A stretch of DNA of 64,000 nt, from NCBI GenBank assembly GCA_021234155.1, contig JAJEKV010000101.1, forward strand, positions 1,429,332 through 1,493,331. Reading direction: 5' to 3'. This document shows, piece by piece, positions 11,023-21,185 of this stretch (its first letter is position 1; every line of letters begins with the position of its first letter). A program made the position numbers and the translations under genes. The stretch comes from Isoetes taiwanensis. Its lineage: Eukaryota > Streptophyta > Lycopodiopsida > Isoetales > Isoetaceae. The notes below the pieces were generated by a model, which searched no databases, was not told where the DNA came from, and was given only the letters and a program-made list of their open reading frames with translations.

Positions 11023-12712
11023 TGTGACGTTCGTAAAGCGATACTCCCCGTGGCGTATATTGTAATGCCACGCCACGGCGTACACGCCACCTCGATTGAC
11101 GGTATGCCAACGTATAGCCAAGTGGGTAGCCCCTAGGGGCAACTTGCTAAGAGTGTGCATTAGTATTAATGTGCACATTTTCCAATGTACACATTAATGT
11201 GGGCAACACATTTCCATGTGGCCACTTGATGCCAAGTGGGCCATACCCATAGGAGTAATTAATGTGCACATTTTCCAATGTACACATTCATTAATGTGCA
11301 CACATTTCCATGTGAGCACATTTGGGTGCACACATTTCCATGTGGGCACATTTGGCCACCTAGCCCTTAAAGGCAAGTGTTCCATTACCAATTATCCCAC
11401 ATGCCAAAAGGGGATAATTGGAAACCCTAGCCACCCCCTTGTCTATATAGGGTTGGAAACCCTAACTAACCTAATTTTCGATTTTAGGGCTTGAACTCGC
11501 TTTTGCCTCAATGCCTCAAAACCGCATCATCGCACTGACCGGGAGAATTGCAACCTTAGTTTCTCTAGATTGAGCGCCTCAAAGCCGGGATGGTCGAGCT
11601 CAGTCAGGAGGGCCCCTCAAGGATCGGTATTTGGCCAATTAGATAGTCTAAACCCTATTTTAGGCATTGAATCGATGAGGTTTAGCCTATTAGATTGCCC
11701 ATAGCGACCTTCTAGAACTCTAGATAGCAGATTCTAACTAAAGAACCTAACTCTATGATATAGATTAGATCTTGTTCTTTAGTTCTTTTCCGTGATGTAT
11801 ATGGATGATGTATCTCTCGTGAACTCCTTGTATTGGGAAGGGGGTAGAGACCTAAAGCTTTGTAGTTGATGCTCCTAGAGTAGCCTCTCTAGCACACTTG
11901 TAGATGCGGCTCAGGTGCACAAGAGCCACACCGGTTGTGGGTGAAGGGGCCAGGGGGCTTATAAGGAGGTTCATGTTCGATTCTTGAACGACCCCTCCGT
12001 GTGTAAAGGCCGGGGTCATTTGTGACTAGGTCTAATGCCTTGCCCGCTGCGTGTGGGCAAGGCATGGGCTCGGACACTGAGGAGGTGGTGAATATGACCT
12101 TCCATTGAGTTCAAGTCAATCACGGGCAGTGGCCCTCTAGTCACCCCGAGTCAAGATTGTAGATCTCCGGAGGGAGACATCCCTACCTGCCCCATCGGGC
12201 GGGAGATGTAACCAGGATATAGCCCCCTTGGCTATGCATCCCATGGGCTACGGTCGGGTCCCAACACTTTTCAACCTACTCGCAAAGTGTGCGGGAGGGC
12301 GGATGGAGTGGACAACCCTAGGCCATGTTCTTATGCCAGCCAAATCCATTGCCATGAATTACATGCGCAATGAACTCGAGACCCAAGCTTGTCGGCCCAT
12401 CCCCTGTCCGAGCCTTGGGTAGGATTCCCTATGTGATGTCTTTGATCTTTGTCTATGCAGATATGTGGAGGACCATCCTTCGCGATGGTCATATGATGTT
12501 GATGTATGTGCTCTTGACATGTATGTTTACGCTAAAAGCAGGCTAGGTAGGCCCCGAGGGAGACGGGTGCAATGACCCTTCCACTCTTCCCATCGAACCC
12601 AGATTCGGTTGCGGTGTCATGTGGAGGGCCCCGTTGGTACGCGAGTCTGGTATGGGGATGAACTCACGGTTGTATACCGGTGAGTGCACCGTATAATGCA
12701 GTAGGGACGCCT
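11023..12712 (+). mobile_element. 3' LTR of the chromovirus (about 1.69 kb)
   Basis: It starts TGTGACGTTCG after the polypurine tract. It ends near 12712 in accgtataatgcagtaggga, which matches the 3' terminus of the solo LTR at 50187-51805. The TATA box tctatatag is at 11442-11450, followed by aaaccctaa, a telobox-like element. The U3 part (11150-11350) carries repeated gtgcaca-tttcca words. From 11640 onward it aligns with the 5' LTR at the window start. The final TGTGAC inverted end is eroded here. Confidence 0.88.
11442..11467 (+). promoter_or_regulatory. LTR core promoter: TATA box and telobox
   Basis: tctatatag is followed within 10 nt by ggaaaccctaac. A second aaaccctag lies 20 nt upstream of the TATA box. 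AAACCCTA is a known plant promoter element linked to genes active in dividing cells. Promoter use is inferred. Confidence 0.5.
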
Positions 12713-13931
12713 GCCCGATTACAAACTTTCTGAGATCCATCCTCCATAGTCAATCCTTGAATTACATCATCTTGAGTTGCCAAAGAGAACAGCTGGGACA
12801 ATACCTCTGCCACAATAGTGAACAATAATGGGGCAAGGGGGCATCCCTGTCGAACTCCTCTACCAACAGGAAATACAACCGACGGTTCTCCTCAAAAAAA
12901 GCACAGTAGACCGAGCAGAAAGATGGAGCTTCATAACAGAGCTGGTAAACAACCCTCCACATCCCAATGCTAGAAGGCATTTTTGCTGGAAGTTCCAACC
13001 TATACTGTCATAGGTTTTAGCAAAATCCAATTTGAGATATAAAATGTGCTAACCCTTTAGGCGCGCCCAGTACATCCCCTCATAACCTGCGACCACATTA
13101 TCAAGAACTACAATGCTTAGGTAAAAAACCTGATTGTGTGGAGGAGAGATAGATTACCGCAAGATATCACTCACGTTCTCGCCAAGGCCTTAGCAAAGAT
13201 CTTATATCTTGTGTAGGCGGCAAAGTTATAAGCGCCAATCGAGATGGTTTTAGGTTCTTTGCACTTAGGATAAGGGAAATGCAACCAGTGTTGATGATCT
13301 TATCCAAGCTTCTGAACCAGCGAACTCAGAGAAAGCATTGAAGACATCATCACCTAGTCAATTTCAATAAGCTTGGATAAACTCTGTAGGAAAACCATCC
13401 AAGCCTGGGCACTTATTCTTCTTTAAAGAGTCTACAATAGAATGCAAGTCATCCACAATAATACTTGATTCAAGCGAGGGAAATAATAGGATGGATCTTA
13501 GATAAACCGCCTTCCCTGCATGTCCTCTTGAAGGGGTAGAGTGATCGCAAAAAAGAAAATGATCAAAAAGAAATTGCTTCAACTGTGCAGCATCAGAAAT
13601 TTCAGAGCCATCAGATAGAAGTAATGAAGATATGGAGCTTGATACATGTCTTCTCCTAGCAGCCCTAAAGAAGAAGTGAGAGCACCTATCTCCCAATTTA
13701 AACCAATCCAAACTGGCCTTAATGCAAGCTTGAGTTGCTTGTATAGACTCAATGCTTCTTATTTCAGCCAATAACTCTTTCTCTCAAATACCTGATGAAG
13801 GGGCTTGTGAACAACACATTTGAAGCTCCATATACAAAGCAAGTAGCCAGTCTCTAGTTGTCTGAGCCTTCCTACGTCCCCACTGATTAGCAAAGGATTT
13901 AACTGCTACAATTTATGATGTACTTCTTGCT
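12713..13931 (-). pseudogene. LINE reverse transcriptase (ORF2) cut by the chromovirus LTR
   Basis: On the - strand the piece at 13364-13771 reads as the region between endonuclease and RT (GDRCSHFFFRA, then KKNKCPGLDGFPTEF, a hallmark of plant LINEs). Other frames continue with KIFAKALAR near 13200, LDFAKTYDSIGW near 13010 and RGVRQGCPLAPLL near 12850, all RT blocks. The reading stops at the LTR end, before the catalytic FADD/YADD box, so the remainder of the LINE should lie left of the window. Frame changes and stops are frequent. It is not functional. Confidence 0.8.
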
Positions 13932-14080
13932 TCTAATGCTTACTAACATACCAATTCCAAATGCTTAGCAAATTACTAACACCCATAATGTTCCAAAGAT
14001 CATTAAGCACTTACAATATGCTTTTATATAAGCTATTTTAATATGATCCCAATGAAAGTCTAGTAGCGCTAATTCTTTTT

Positions 14081-14830
14081 CTAGCAACATATAATACTCT
14101 TATAATTATAGTACCACATGTTGCAAAGGATATTGTTGGAGATTTGGGGCACTATTCTACAAAATATATACTGCCCTTTAGCAAACTCTAGAGGCTTACC
14201 TCTCTTATTCGCATATTTCTTCTGGCGATTCTGAGCCACTACTACGTTCTGGCTCAGTCTCCTCAATTGAGCGTTTATGTCTTCAGCCACCTCATTGGCC
14301 ATTTCCACATTACATGCAGGATCTCTTTAATTGAGAGGACATCAACAGTCTTTGCCATACATTATCTCAAAAGGATTCATCTTTATAGATTCTTGCAAGT
14401 ATTGTTGTAGGCAAATTTTGCCAAATGCAAATATGAATCCCATGCTTTTGGTTTGTTCGGCACATATGTTCGCAGCATGTCTTCAAGAACCTAATTAACC
14501 CGCTCTTGTCCATCTGTTTGAGGAAGATAAGACGTACTCATATTCAACTTTGTTGCCACATTTCGAAACAATCCTTGCCAAAAATGACTCATAAACTTCG
14601 AGTCTTGATCTGAAGTAAATGTACGCAGCAAAAATCTCTTGTACAAACAACTTTGAGATGTCCATTGCAGTAGCTGTAGTCTTTGTTGACATATAATGTG
14701 CCTGTTCCATCAAGCGATCAACCACCACATAGATAGAATTATAACCTACACGTGTTCGCGGTAGATTCACAATGAAATCCCAAACCCAAGAGCAAGGAGA
14801 CGCTTCTCCAGGAAAGCCCAATCAAGAAGG
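14081..14830 (-). pseudogene. Ty3/gypsy integrase fragment, inverted relative of 22030-22640
   Basis: The - strand reads DFIVNLPRT, VVVDRLMEQAHYMSTKT and DISKLFVQEIF, the integrase core. Then comes a wrong-frame stretch from YIYFRSRLE onward, and after another shift the C-terminal part (14160-14308, EMANEVAEDINAQLRRL). The same deletion before the S-D-Q-D-S-K word occurs in the copy at 22.2 kb. It is a dead fragment. No LTR was recognised beside it. Confidence 0.8.
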
Positions 14831-15583
14831 TGTTGTGTCCTTTCTGATCTCCTGTAAAATCAATATCAATATCAAACCATCCCATTTCCCCTACAACTCC
14901 CGACCCACTTTACTTTCAATTATGGCATGCATGTGCCGTATTTGGTGTTTGGAAGCCTAGCTGAAGAGTGCTGAATAGAATAAGCATGCACCATGTCATT
15001 CAGGTTGTTGGGTTGGGGAGATGGTGTTGTGTAAAGAGGAAAATTTGATAATGAAGCAAGCAACAATGACATGGAAAGGAAATTCTAAACTTGTTGTTGA
15101 AGACCGTATAGTTCTTTTTATACAAGTTGTCCTGCTAAGGATAAATTATCAAGCTTTCTAAATGAATGAAACAACATCGTTGGAAGCCAGCATGATATGC
15201 AATTATTCTTCTTTCCTCCCTTGTCACGTGTGGGCCTGTCAGATGAAGGTTATCACAATATCGTCCATACGATTTATAGCATTGAAAAATGTGATATGAT
15301 AACAAGAAAGGAAGTACTTATTTAACAATACAAATAGAGTGCAAACAATGGGCTAGCTTAATTATGGGTTGGCATCACATGCAAGTAATCCTCCAGATGC
15401 AAGTGATTAAAGGCTAGTGGGCATTGTATGCAAGTGATCCTAGTGTGGTTGAAAGTTCTATGCAAAGAGTGTGTAATTTACAATCTAATGTAAATAGATA
15501 CATCACAGTTGTCAGCAAAATGCAGGAAGATCTAGTGGTAGTGTTGTGGAGACACCTACATCCATTGAATTGAATTGAATGAC
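14831..15583. other. Unassigned, AT-rich
   Basis: No gene or element is recognised. The short frames at 14772-14960 and 15414-15605 have no family resemblance. The right edge carries ttgaattgaattgaat, the tail of the LINE end next door. Confidence 0.4.
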
Positions 15584-15640
15584 TGTTATCGTCCACGGAG
15601 GCCAATGACCTATGGGACCCATAGACGTATTGCTGCCCGA
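15564..15640 (-). mobile_element. LINE 3'-terminal fragment
   Basis: The motif cgtccacggaggcc followed by cctatgggaccc is the reverse complement of the LINE 3' end at 37900-37960. On the - strand the fragment ends in a short repeat tail made of ATTCA units. It is a 5'-truncated insertion. The sequence to about 15840 may also belong to it. Confidence 0.6.
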
Positions 15641-16221
15641 GTTAAACCTCCTAAACGTATGACCTTGTCAGGCGCAGCAAGGTCGTGCTCAATATCATGT
15701 GTAGCGGCCGGTCTGGCTTGACCAAGAGAGCGTAGCGTGGGCTCGGATCTAGTCAATCCTAATGCTGCAAAAACAAAGGTCTTATATTTCAAGGTTTTCA
15801 AGACACTACATTTTTTGCATGTCATAAACAAGGCAACTTAATGGGTGAAGAAATCGAAGGGTTGTAATTGGTTTTACATAAACCGCATTTGAAAGTCTGT
15901 ATAGATTTCCTCAGCTTCATCCCACCAGCAATAGTTTTGTGCTCAATACAAAGAATCCATAGCCTTGGGCCATGCAAGGCAACCTATTGCGACGAACATT
16001 TTAATTTCTTATATTATCACAATTTAATATTAAAATTATAATAAATTTTATGCATGGGAAGAATATTTTACCAATGATAGAGGCAAAGAATCTTGCAAGA
16101 ATTGAATTGAGCTGGTTGAAACATGCTATTAACATGAAAATAAATTGGGCATAGGAATAACAAATCCAAAGTAGAACAAATGCGAAGGTTAAGGGGCCAA
16201 TAAATAAATAAATAAATACTG
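15641..16221. other. Downstream flank of the carboxylesterase gene
   Basis: No gene seen. 15990-16210 is AT-rich and holds an (aaat)n run at 16200-16217 just below the stop codon of the hydrolase gene, where its 3' UTR should lie. Confidence 0.4.
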
Positions 16222-17259
16222 CTAAGCTGCAACTAGGCTGCCAGAAAAATGAGCCGGCACCGGGGAAACGATTTCGGTGACGGAATAGAGATCGTGCAGG
16301 AACGAGGAGACTTTATCCACCATAGCCGAACTTAGATTTCTAGCTCCGGCATCCTGTTTCATATAAAAGCCATGATCTGCATCTTCCAATTTAACAATAT
16401 CTACCTCTTTTCCGGCCGATTTCATGAGTTCGTAGTACCGGCAATTTCTGTCATGGAGCTGGTCCTTGCAGCCCACAAAAATCAGAGTTTTGGCCACCAT
16501 AGCCTGCCGGATTTCTTCCCAATCCCTGCTCTCGGGGTTGCACCATGGATGATCTAGATCTGCCCCCTCCGGAAGCGCCAGGCTCCAAAAATGGTCCGCC
16601 ATTTCCACGCTTAAAAACTGCCCTTTGGAGAACATTTTTTCCGACTCTGTCCTCTCTGTTCCACCCCAAAAGGGCTCCACCAGAATCTGGCCCATTATTT
16701 TTACGCACCCAATCTCCATTTTTGTGGCCCGGAAGAAGAGATTATGCGCAATATTTGCTCCGGCACTGTCGCCCATCAAAAACACCCCATTTGGGTCGCC
16801 GTATCTGGCCAGCCAGGCATCGCCGGAATCCGAAAACTGGTCTTTCAGCCACATCAAAACATCCCCGGCATCTTCGTACGCTGCAGGCAATTTATTCTCC
16901 GGCGCTAATCTGTATGCAACCGAAATCACAATAGCCCTCAATCTTATTGCCAATGTGTTGCAGAGCAGATGATACAGTATCATTTTCGGGCTCATGCTTA
17001 CAAATCCTCCACCATGGAAAAAAAGCAAAATTGGCATTTTGGGTCCGGCTTCATCTTCCACCTTTGGAATGAAGATTCGGACCCATAAATCCTTTTCTTT
17101 GGAGATTTTTACGTCCTTGGAGCCCGCTCCGCGAAGAAATTCCGAATCAGGCTCCAGTTCCGGCAGGGCTGTGTGCCGTGTGACTGATCCGTCGGGATTC
17201 AGAAGAAGGCCTGGAACCAGATTGATTGGTTCGGAATCGTCAGAAGCTATGTACCCCAT
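16222..17259 (-). CDS. Plant carboxylesterase, alpha/beta-hydrolase fold 3 (CXE / GID1-like family), intronless
   Basis: A complete 345-residue protein, the usual length for plant carboxylesterases of this class. These soluble enzymes hydrolyse carboxylic esters; the substrate cannot be told from sequence. Seen motifs: HGGG at 82-85 (oxyanion hole), GDSAGAN at 163-169 with nucleophile Ser165, Asp266 in CKDQLHDR, and His296 in DADHGF. The Asp-His distance of 30 is the usual one. All catalytic residues are present and His is not replaced, so it is an esterase-type member and not a gibberellin receptor (GID1 lacks that His). No signal peptide is visible. The start codon is the first ATG, after an A-rich stretch. 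The upstream DNA from 17345 is a tandem duplication broken by insertions. The gene itself has no frame defect. Confidence 0.93.
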   Translation of the reverse strand: MGYIASDDSEPINLVPGLLLNPDGSVTRHTALPELEPDSEFLRGAGSKDVKISKEKDLWVRIFIPKVEDEAGPKMPILLFFHGGGFVSMSPKMILYHLLCNTLAIRLRAIVISVAYRLAPENKLPAAYEDAGDVLMWLKDQFSDSGDAWLARYGDPNGVFLMGDSAGANIAHNLFFRATKMEIGCVKIMGQILVEPFWGGTERTESEKMFSKGQFLSVEMADHFWSLALPEGADLDHPWCNPESRDWEEIRQAMVAKTLIFVGCKDQLHDRNCRYYELMKSAGKEVDIVKLEDADHGFYMKQDAGARNLSSAMVDKVSSFLHDLYSVTEIVSPVPAHFSGSLVAA

Positions 17260-17344
17260 TTTTTATGTGTGGAAGAGAAGACGCAGAGCCTCGGATCCCT
17301 GTGTGTATTTTAGACGAGGTCTTGTGTGTTCTATTTTAAGACGA
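17260..17344 (-). promoter_or_regulatory. Probable 5' leader and core promoter of the carboxylesterase gene
   Basis: On the - strand TATA-like words (cttaaaatag, gtctaaaata) lie about 50-75 nt upstream of the ATG, in a spacing that is tight for a plant leader. The true start site is unknown. Confidence 0.3.
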
Positions 17345-17522
17345 ACCACTGCCAAGTCTTCGTGCTTCTCGTGTGAGTAGATCCTAGCCCTCCGTTGCAA
17401 ATCGAGAAAAGGTCCCTTATACCCCGAATATGCCAAACAGTGGCCTAAACTTGACATGGCTAGTGATTTTTCGGTCACCCTTGTTGCTCTCATGCTACAA
17501 TCTCAGCCCTGTTTCTTTCTCA
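17345..17522. repeat. Upstream duplication, unit 1 part A
   Basis: This matches 18512-18668 (starting ccactgccaag, then gtgtgagtagatc, tagccctcc, gccaaac-gtggcctaaacttga and gattttcggtcaccc). With part B at 18151-18511 it forms one unit of a tandem duplication upstream of the hydrolase gene. Confidence 0.85.
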
Positions 17523-17903
17523 TACCCTTCAAAGTTGCCCAAAGATATGATCAACCGGACGCTATCTTTGAGTTGAAGGTTGCACGGCCGCCACCGCTAC
17601 ATGTGACATTGAGCACGGCGATCCATACGGATCTTTGGGATCATACCTTCGGGGAGGTCGTGGACATGCGAGATCGCCTATGTCGCCGGGCACGCGACTT
17701 GACATGTACACTTATACGGTACTTTTACAAGATACTTTCATGCGGTTTGTGACAAAGATTCTTATTCTTTGCCGCGGTTTTCCCTCGAAAACCCTTGAGG
17801 TGAGGGTTTTAACTTGGGACAAGAATAAGTTTTGCTTTCTCTTCGGGTCCCATAGGCCGATTGGTCTCAGTGGACGATAAAAAAAACTTTTTTATTCTAT
17901 TCT
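17523..17903 (+). mobile_element. 5'-truncated LINE insertion (about 380 bp)
   Basis: The 3' end matches the LINE at 37800-37960: ttttccctcgaaaaccc, ggtcccatagg, ggtctcagtggacgata, then an attct-type tail. The left part reads as the LINE ORF2 C-terminus ending near 17752. It is flanked by tttctttctcat at 17511-17522 and tttctgcttctcat at 17904-17917, a near target-site duplication. In unit 2 (19828) this word occurs once. Confidence 0.8.
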
Positions 17904-17921
17904 TTCTGCTTCTCATTATGT

Positions 17922-18150
17922 AATAAGAAAAGGTTAAGAGCGAGCTGTTTCATTTGGAAACGCCAGGAGTCAGCGCATGGCCGAGCCTGTTTCACCAATG
18001 AAACAACGAGCTCGACTTTTACATAAAAGTCAAAGACGGCGACATTTTAGCCCGCCCAATAAGACCTGGTTTTCAAGTGATCAAGAATCGAACTATTACA
18101 GGTTTAAATCTTGGCTGAAAAAGGGCGAAATGTCGTCGTCTTGACTTTTA
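17922..18150. mobile_element. Short insertion with nested inverted repeats
   Basis: About 229 bp are absent from the unit 2 copy, where cattatg continues directly to ctgtatcatgggg. Short ttatg words lie at both edges. Inside are two inverted repeats: taaaagtcaaagacggcgac (18023) against the complement near 18128-18150, and gagctgtttcatttggaaac (17942) against gtttcaccaatgaaac (17988). It resembles a MITE or foldback element. No coding sequence. Confidence 0.6.
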
Positions 18151-18511
18151 TGTTGTATCGTGGGGTTACATCTCCAACCCTATTCGATTTGGAAGGAATC
18201 ACCCAATTCCACATCTTGTTAATCCCTCTAACTGTTTTTTTCTATGAGGACATATCATGTAAACAAATGTTATGTTCCATCTTTTTTTTAGATTTTCAGA
18301 AGAATTTCCCTTGGAGTTTGGATTTTTGCAAGACAAAAACAGTGATCACGCATGGCGCCTAGGCATCTGCTCAACAAAATCAGGAATCATCTGAACTCAA
18401 AGTATGAAAACAGTGATCATGCATGCATGCCTAAGCATCTGCTCAACAAAATCAGGAATCATCTGAACTCAAAATATGTGGGTCCAAGATTTTGCTGTAG
18501 AGATTTTTAAC
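18151..18511. repeat. Upstream duplication, unit 1 part B
   Basis: This matches 19845-20140 (ggggttacatctccaaccc, ttatgttccatc, ggagtttggatttttgca). It contains its own tandem duplication of about 69 bp, 18336-18404 and 18405-18475, each with agtgatca-gcatg and catctgctcaacaaaat. Confidence 0.85.
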
Positions 18512-18668
18512 CACTGCCAAGGTTTTGTGCTTCGTGTGAGTAGATCATAGCCCTCCATTGCAAATCGAGGAAAGATCTCTTATAGAATATGCCAAACGGT
18601 GGCCTAAACTTGATATGGCTAGTGATTTTCGGTCACCCTTGTTGCGGGGCGAGCTCTCTCATGCTATA
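18512..18668. repeat. Upstream duplication, unit 2 part A
   Basis: Second copy of 17345-17522. It begins immediately after part B of unit 1, which shows that the duplication is direct and head-to-tail. Confidence 0.85.
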
Positions 18669-19814
18669 ACATGGCAACTCGCTGGTTCCGCCTCCGGAAT
18701 GGAAAGAGGCAACATGGCAACAAGTCGCTCAACGGTTGCCATATTGTGGCGGATGGAAAAATGGGTCGATCATTCCGGACCGGCTCCGGCTCCCTGGGCC
18801 GTGGCGGGGCTCCCCGAAATAATCTCCCCACTTAGTTTCTCTTATCCTTGGGCGCTTTCGGCGCCGGCCTTATGGCCCAGCCTTGAAACTTTGATTGAGC
18901 ATAACTCCACAACCCGATCTTCACTCAGGCCGCCGCATATCAAATTGAAGGTATTTGCGCCCTCTATCTTCTCGCAACAAATTTCAGGTCAATCAGAGCC
19001 ATATTTCGCGAGTTATAAGCATTTTAGTGGGGCAGGGTTGTAAAGATGACCGGATTGGGGTTTTCTTGGCGGCGAATCGGATTGCTTTGGGGTTGTGGCA
19101 AGCATCAACGGATTGCTTCCGGCGCCCGAGGGTGCACGGCGCCCGAGAAGCCTCCCCGGGCGTGATGGATGGCGCCTAGGCCTTGGCGATGATGGATGGC
19201 GCCCGAGGCGACCTCTTTGCCGCCTCGGAGCACCGGTGCATGCTGGCGAGGCGCCTGCGAGCATGCTTGTGGATTTACTGAGCACACGATGGAGCAGGGA
19301 GGCGATGGAGGTACCTCCTCTAAGCGGCTTTACTAAGCGTTATGCGAGCTCATCCGATGGTACGACCGGATACTGGCGTGGATCGATTGCCGGTAGGGGT
19401 TTAAGCGACAAGTAGGGGTTTAAGCGACATCAGATTCACGGTACATTCTAATTCTCGGTTTTGCGGACCGGTTTTCTCGGACCTTTGCTACTTCACGGTA
19501 GGTTATTCCGATTTTCACAACCGAGAAGAGGGTGCAGTTCCGCGTGTGTTTGGTGTAGGTTTGTTTTGGAGGCATGCTTATTGCTTTTGCAATAGCATGG
19601 GTTTTGGATCTGTGAGGAGCCATAATCATCCTGGCAACGGTTTTTTCCCATGTGGTTTTTAATCCGGGCCATGGTGATTGTGCTTTCTTTTAAGGGCTTC
19701 GGCCCATGTTCTTACTTGGACTTCGGTCCCCACTGTACTATTGTCACATGTCCAATTGGACGCTGCCTAGTGGTGTGACTTAAAAATACCTATCTATCTA
19801 TCCATTCCGCCATA
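18669..19814 (+). mobile_element. Retroelement insertion with two cUUCGg hairpins near its 3' end
   Basis: This 1.15 kb segment splits unit 2 between its parts A and B. Its right end has two tight hairpins, gggcttcggccc (19694-19705) and ggacttcggtcc (19718-19729), then gtggtgtgacttaaaaatac and a (tatc)n tail, as in non-LTR retroelements. The middle (19080-19290) is GC-rich with repeated ggcgcc words. Frames at 18558-19043 and 19095-19415 are not recognised as any protein. Confidence 0.6.
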
Positions 19815-20140
19815 CAACCACAGCCCTGTTTCTGCTTCTCATTATGCTGTATCATGGGGTTACATCTCCAACCCTATTCGATTTGAAAGGAATCAAGCAA
19901 TTCCACATCTTATTATTCCCTCTAAGTGTTTTTTTTTATGAGGACGGTTCACATATCCGGTAAACAAATGTTATGTTCCATCGTTTTTTAGATTTTCAGA
20001 AGCATTTCCCTTGGAGTTTGGATTTTTGCAGGACAAAAACAGTGATCATGCATGGCGCCTAAGCATCTGCTCAACAAAATGAGGAATCATTTAAACTCAA
20101 AATATGTGGGCCCAAGATTTTGCCGTAAAGATTTTTAAGC
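19815..20140. repeat. Upstream duplication, unit 2 part B
   Basis: Second copy of part B. It also preserves the sequence that preceded the LINE insertion in unit 1 (cagccctgtttctgcttctcattatg). It lacks the internal 69-bp duplication. Confidence 0.85.
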
Positions 20141-21185
20141 AGAAAATAAGAATAGAGATGAATTCTATGTTGTGACCTTTTGATAAGAACACATATTCTT
20201 GAACGTAGACAATTTAGGATATTGGCATATTATCTAGAATGCTGTTACTGAAAAAAGATACACTACTTTTTATCCTGTAGGTGAACAAAGGTTTGTGAAT
20301 ATGCTAGAAAGACAAGAAGTCTCTGATCTTCGAACATTATTATTGACTCGTACTCAGTCCCTCAAACAGTACATGAGATAGGTCTTTTGCATCAAACCCT
20401 GCATCACTAGATTTAGGGTGTCAAATTTGTGTCAAGCTCGAAAGTGACAAAAATTTAGTTGATTATGTAAAAACTTTTGTAAATACAATTGTTTCAATTT
20501 CAATGTCACTTTTCCGAAAAATTTGTATCAAATTTTTGGTACTTTTACGTTAGCTTTTGTAATATTATGTGTTGTGTAAATTTTGTGGCATAATTTAAAG
20601 TCAAATATATTAATAACTTTGCGTCAACATGATATCATTTGTTCCAAAGTTTTTGTGTCAATTTTGTTACACATCTGTATCACATTTTGTGATATTTCTT
20701 TTTTAAAAGGTTTGTATCCTCTTATAGTGTCAAAGATATTGACAGTTTACATCAATGGAAACGAAGAAACCCCTTTAAGAAACCATAGAAAAAATTGCAT
20801 ATGAATGCTAAGTGCATGGCAAAATGAATCTTGGACCTTGACCAAATGAGCTTATAGTAGACCATCCAAAGTGTTAGCACAACTATGATGGGACAAAAAG
20901 CTCTATGGAAATCTAGCTAGAGACTCCCTAAAGGGACATCTTTATTAGGACAAACAACATCTCAAATAAAGGCTTAGAGCGGGTTTCCATTAGCATCGCA
21001 CCTGGGTTTCACCCATGTGCCTTTGTGGGCAAAATACAGGAAGAGGAACAATTGTAGAATGCAAGCCACTCTCATTACCAAAAAGAAGGAAGCACTAGAA
21101 GGCACGCTAGACACTCTACTACAAAAACGGAACTGACTACAAAATAAATTAAAAGCACTACATGACAAACTCCATGGAGACTTCA
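20141..21185. other. Unassigned, AT-rich
   Basis: No gene is recognised. 20400-20720 is very AT-rich and repeats words such as ttttgt-tcaa. The frame at 20583-20804 looks like chance. Confidence 0.4.

Noticed and set aside
11150-11350. CRISPR-like spaced repeats
   Set aside because: Plant LTR U3 with irregular spacing and partial inverted copies; no CRISPR features.
16372-17380. + strand frames of 115-129 codons across the carboxylesterase gene
   Set aside because: Shadow frames of the - strand hydrolase, which has all family motifs.
20960-21180. Possible separate small gene next to the gypsy fragment
   Set aside because: No start context or family resemblance; probably unread element sequence.
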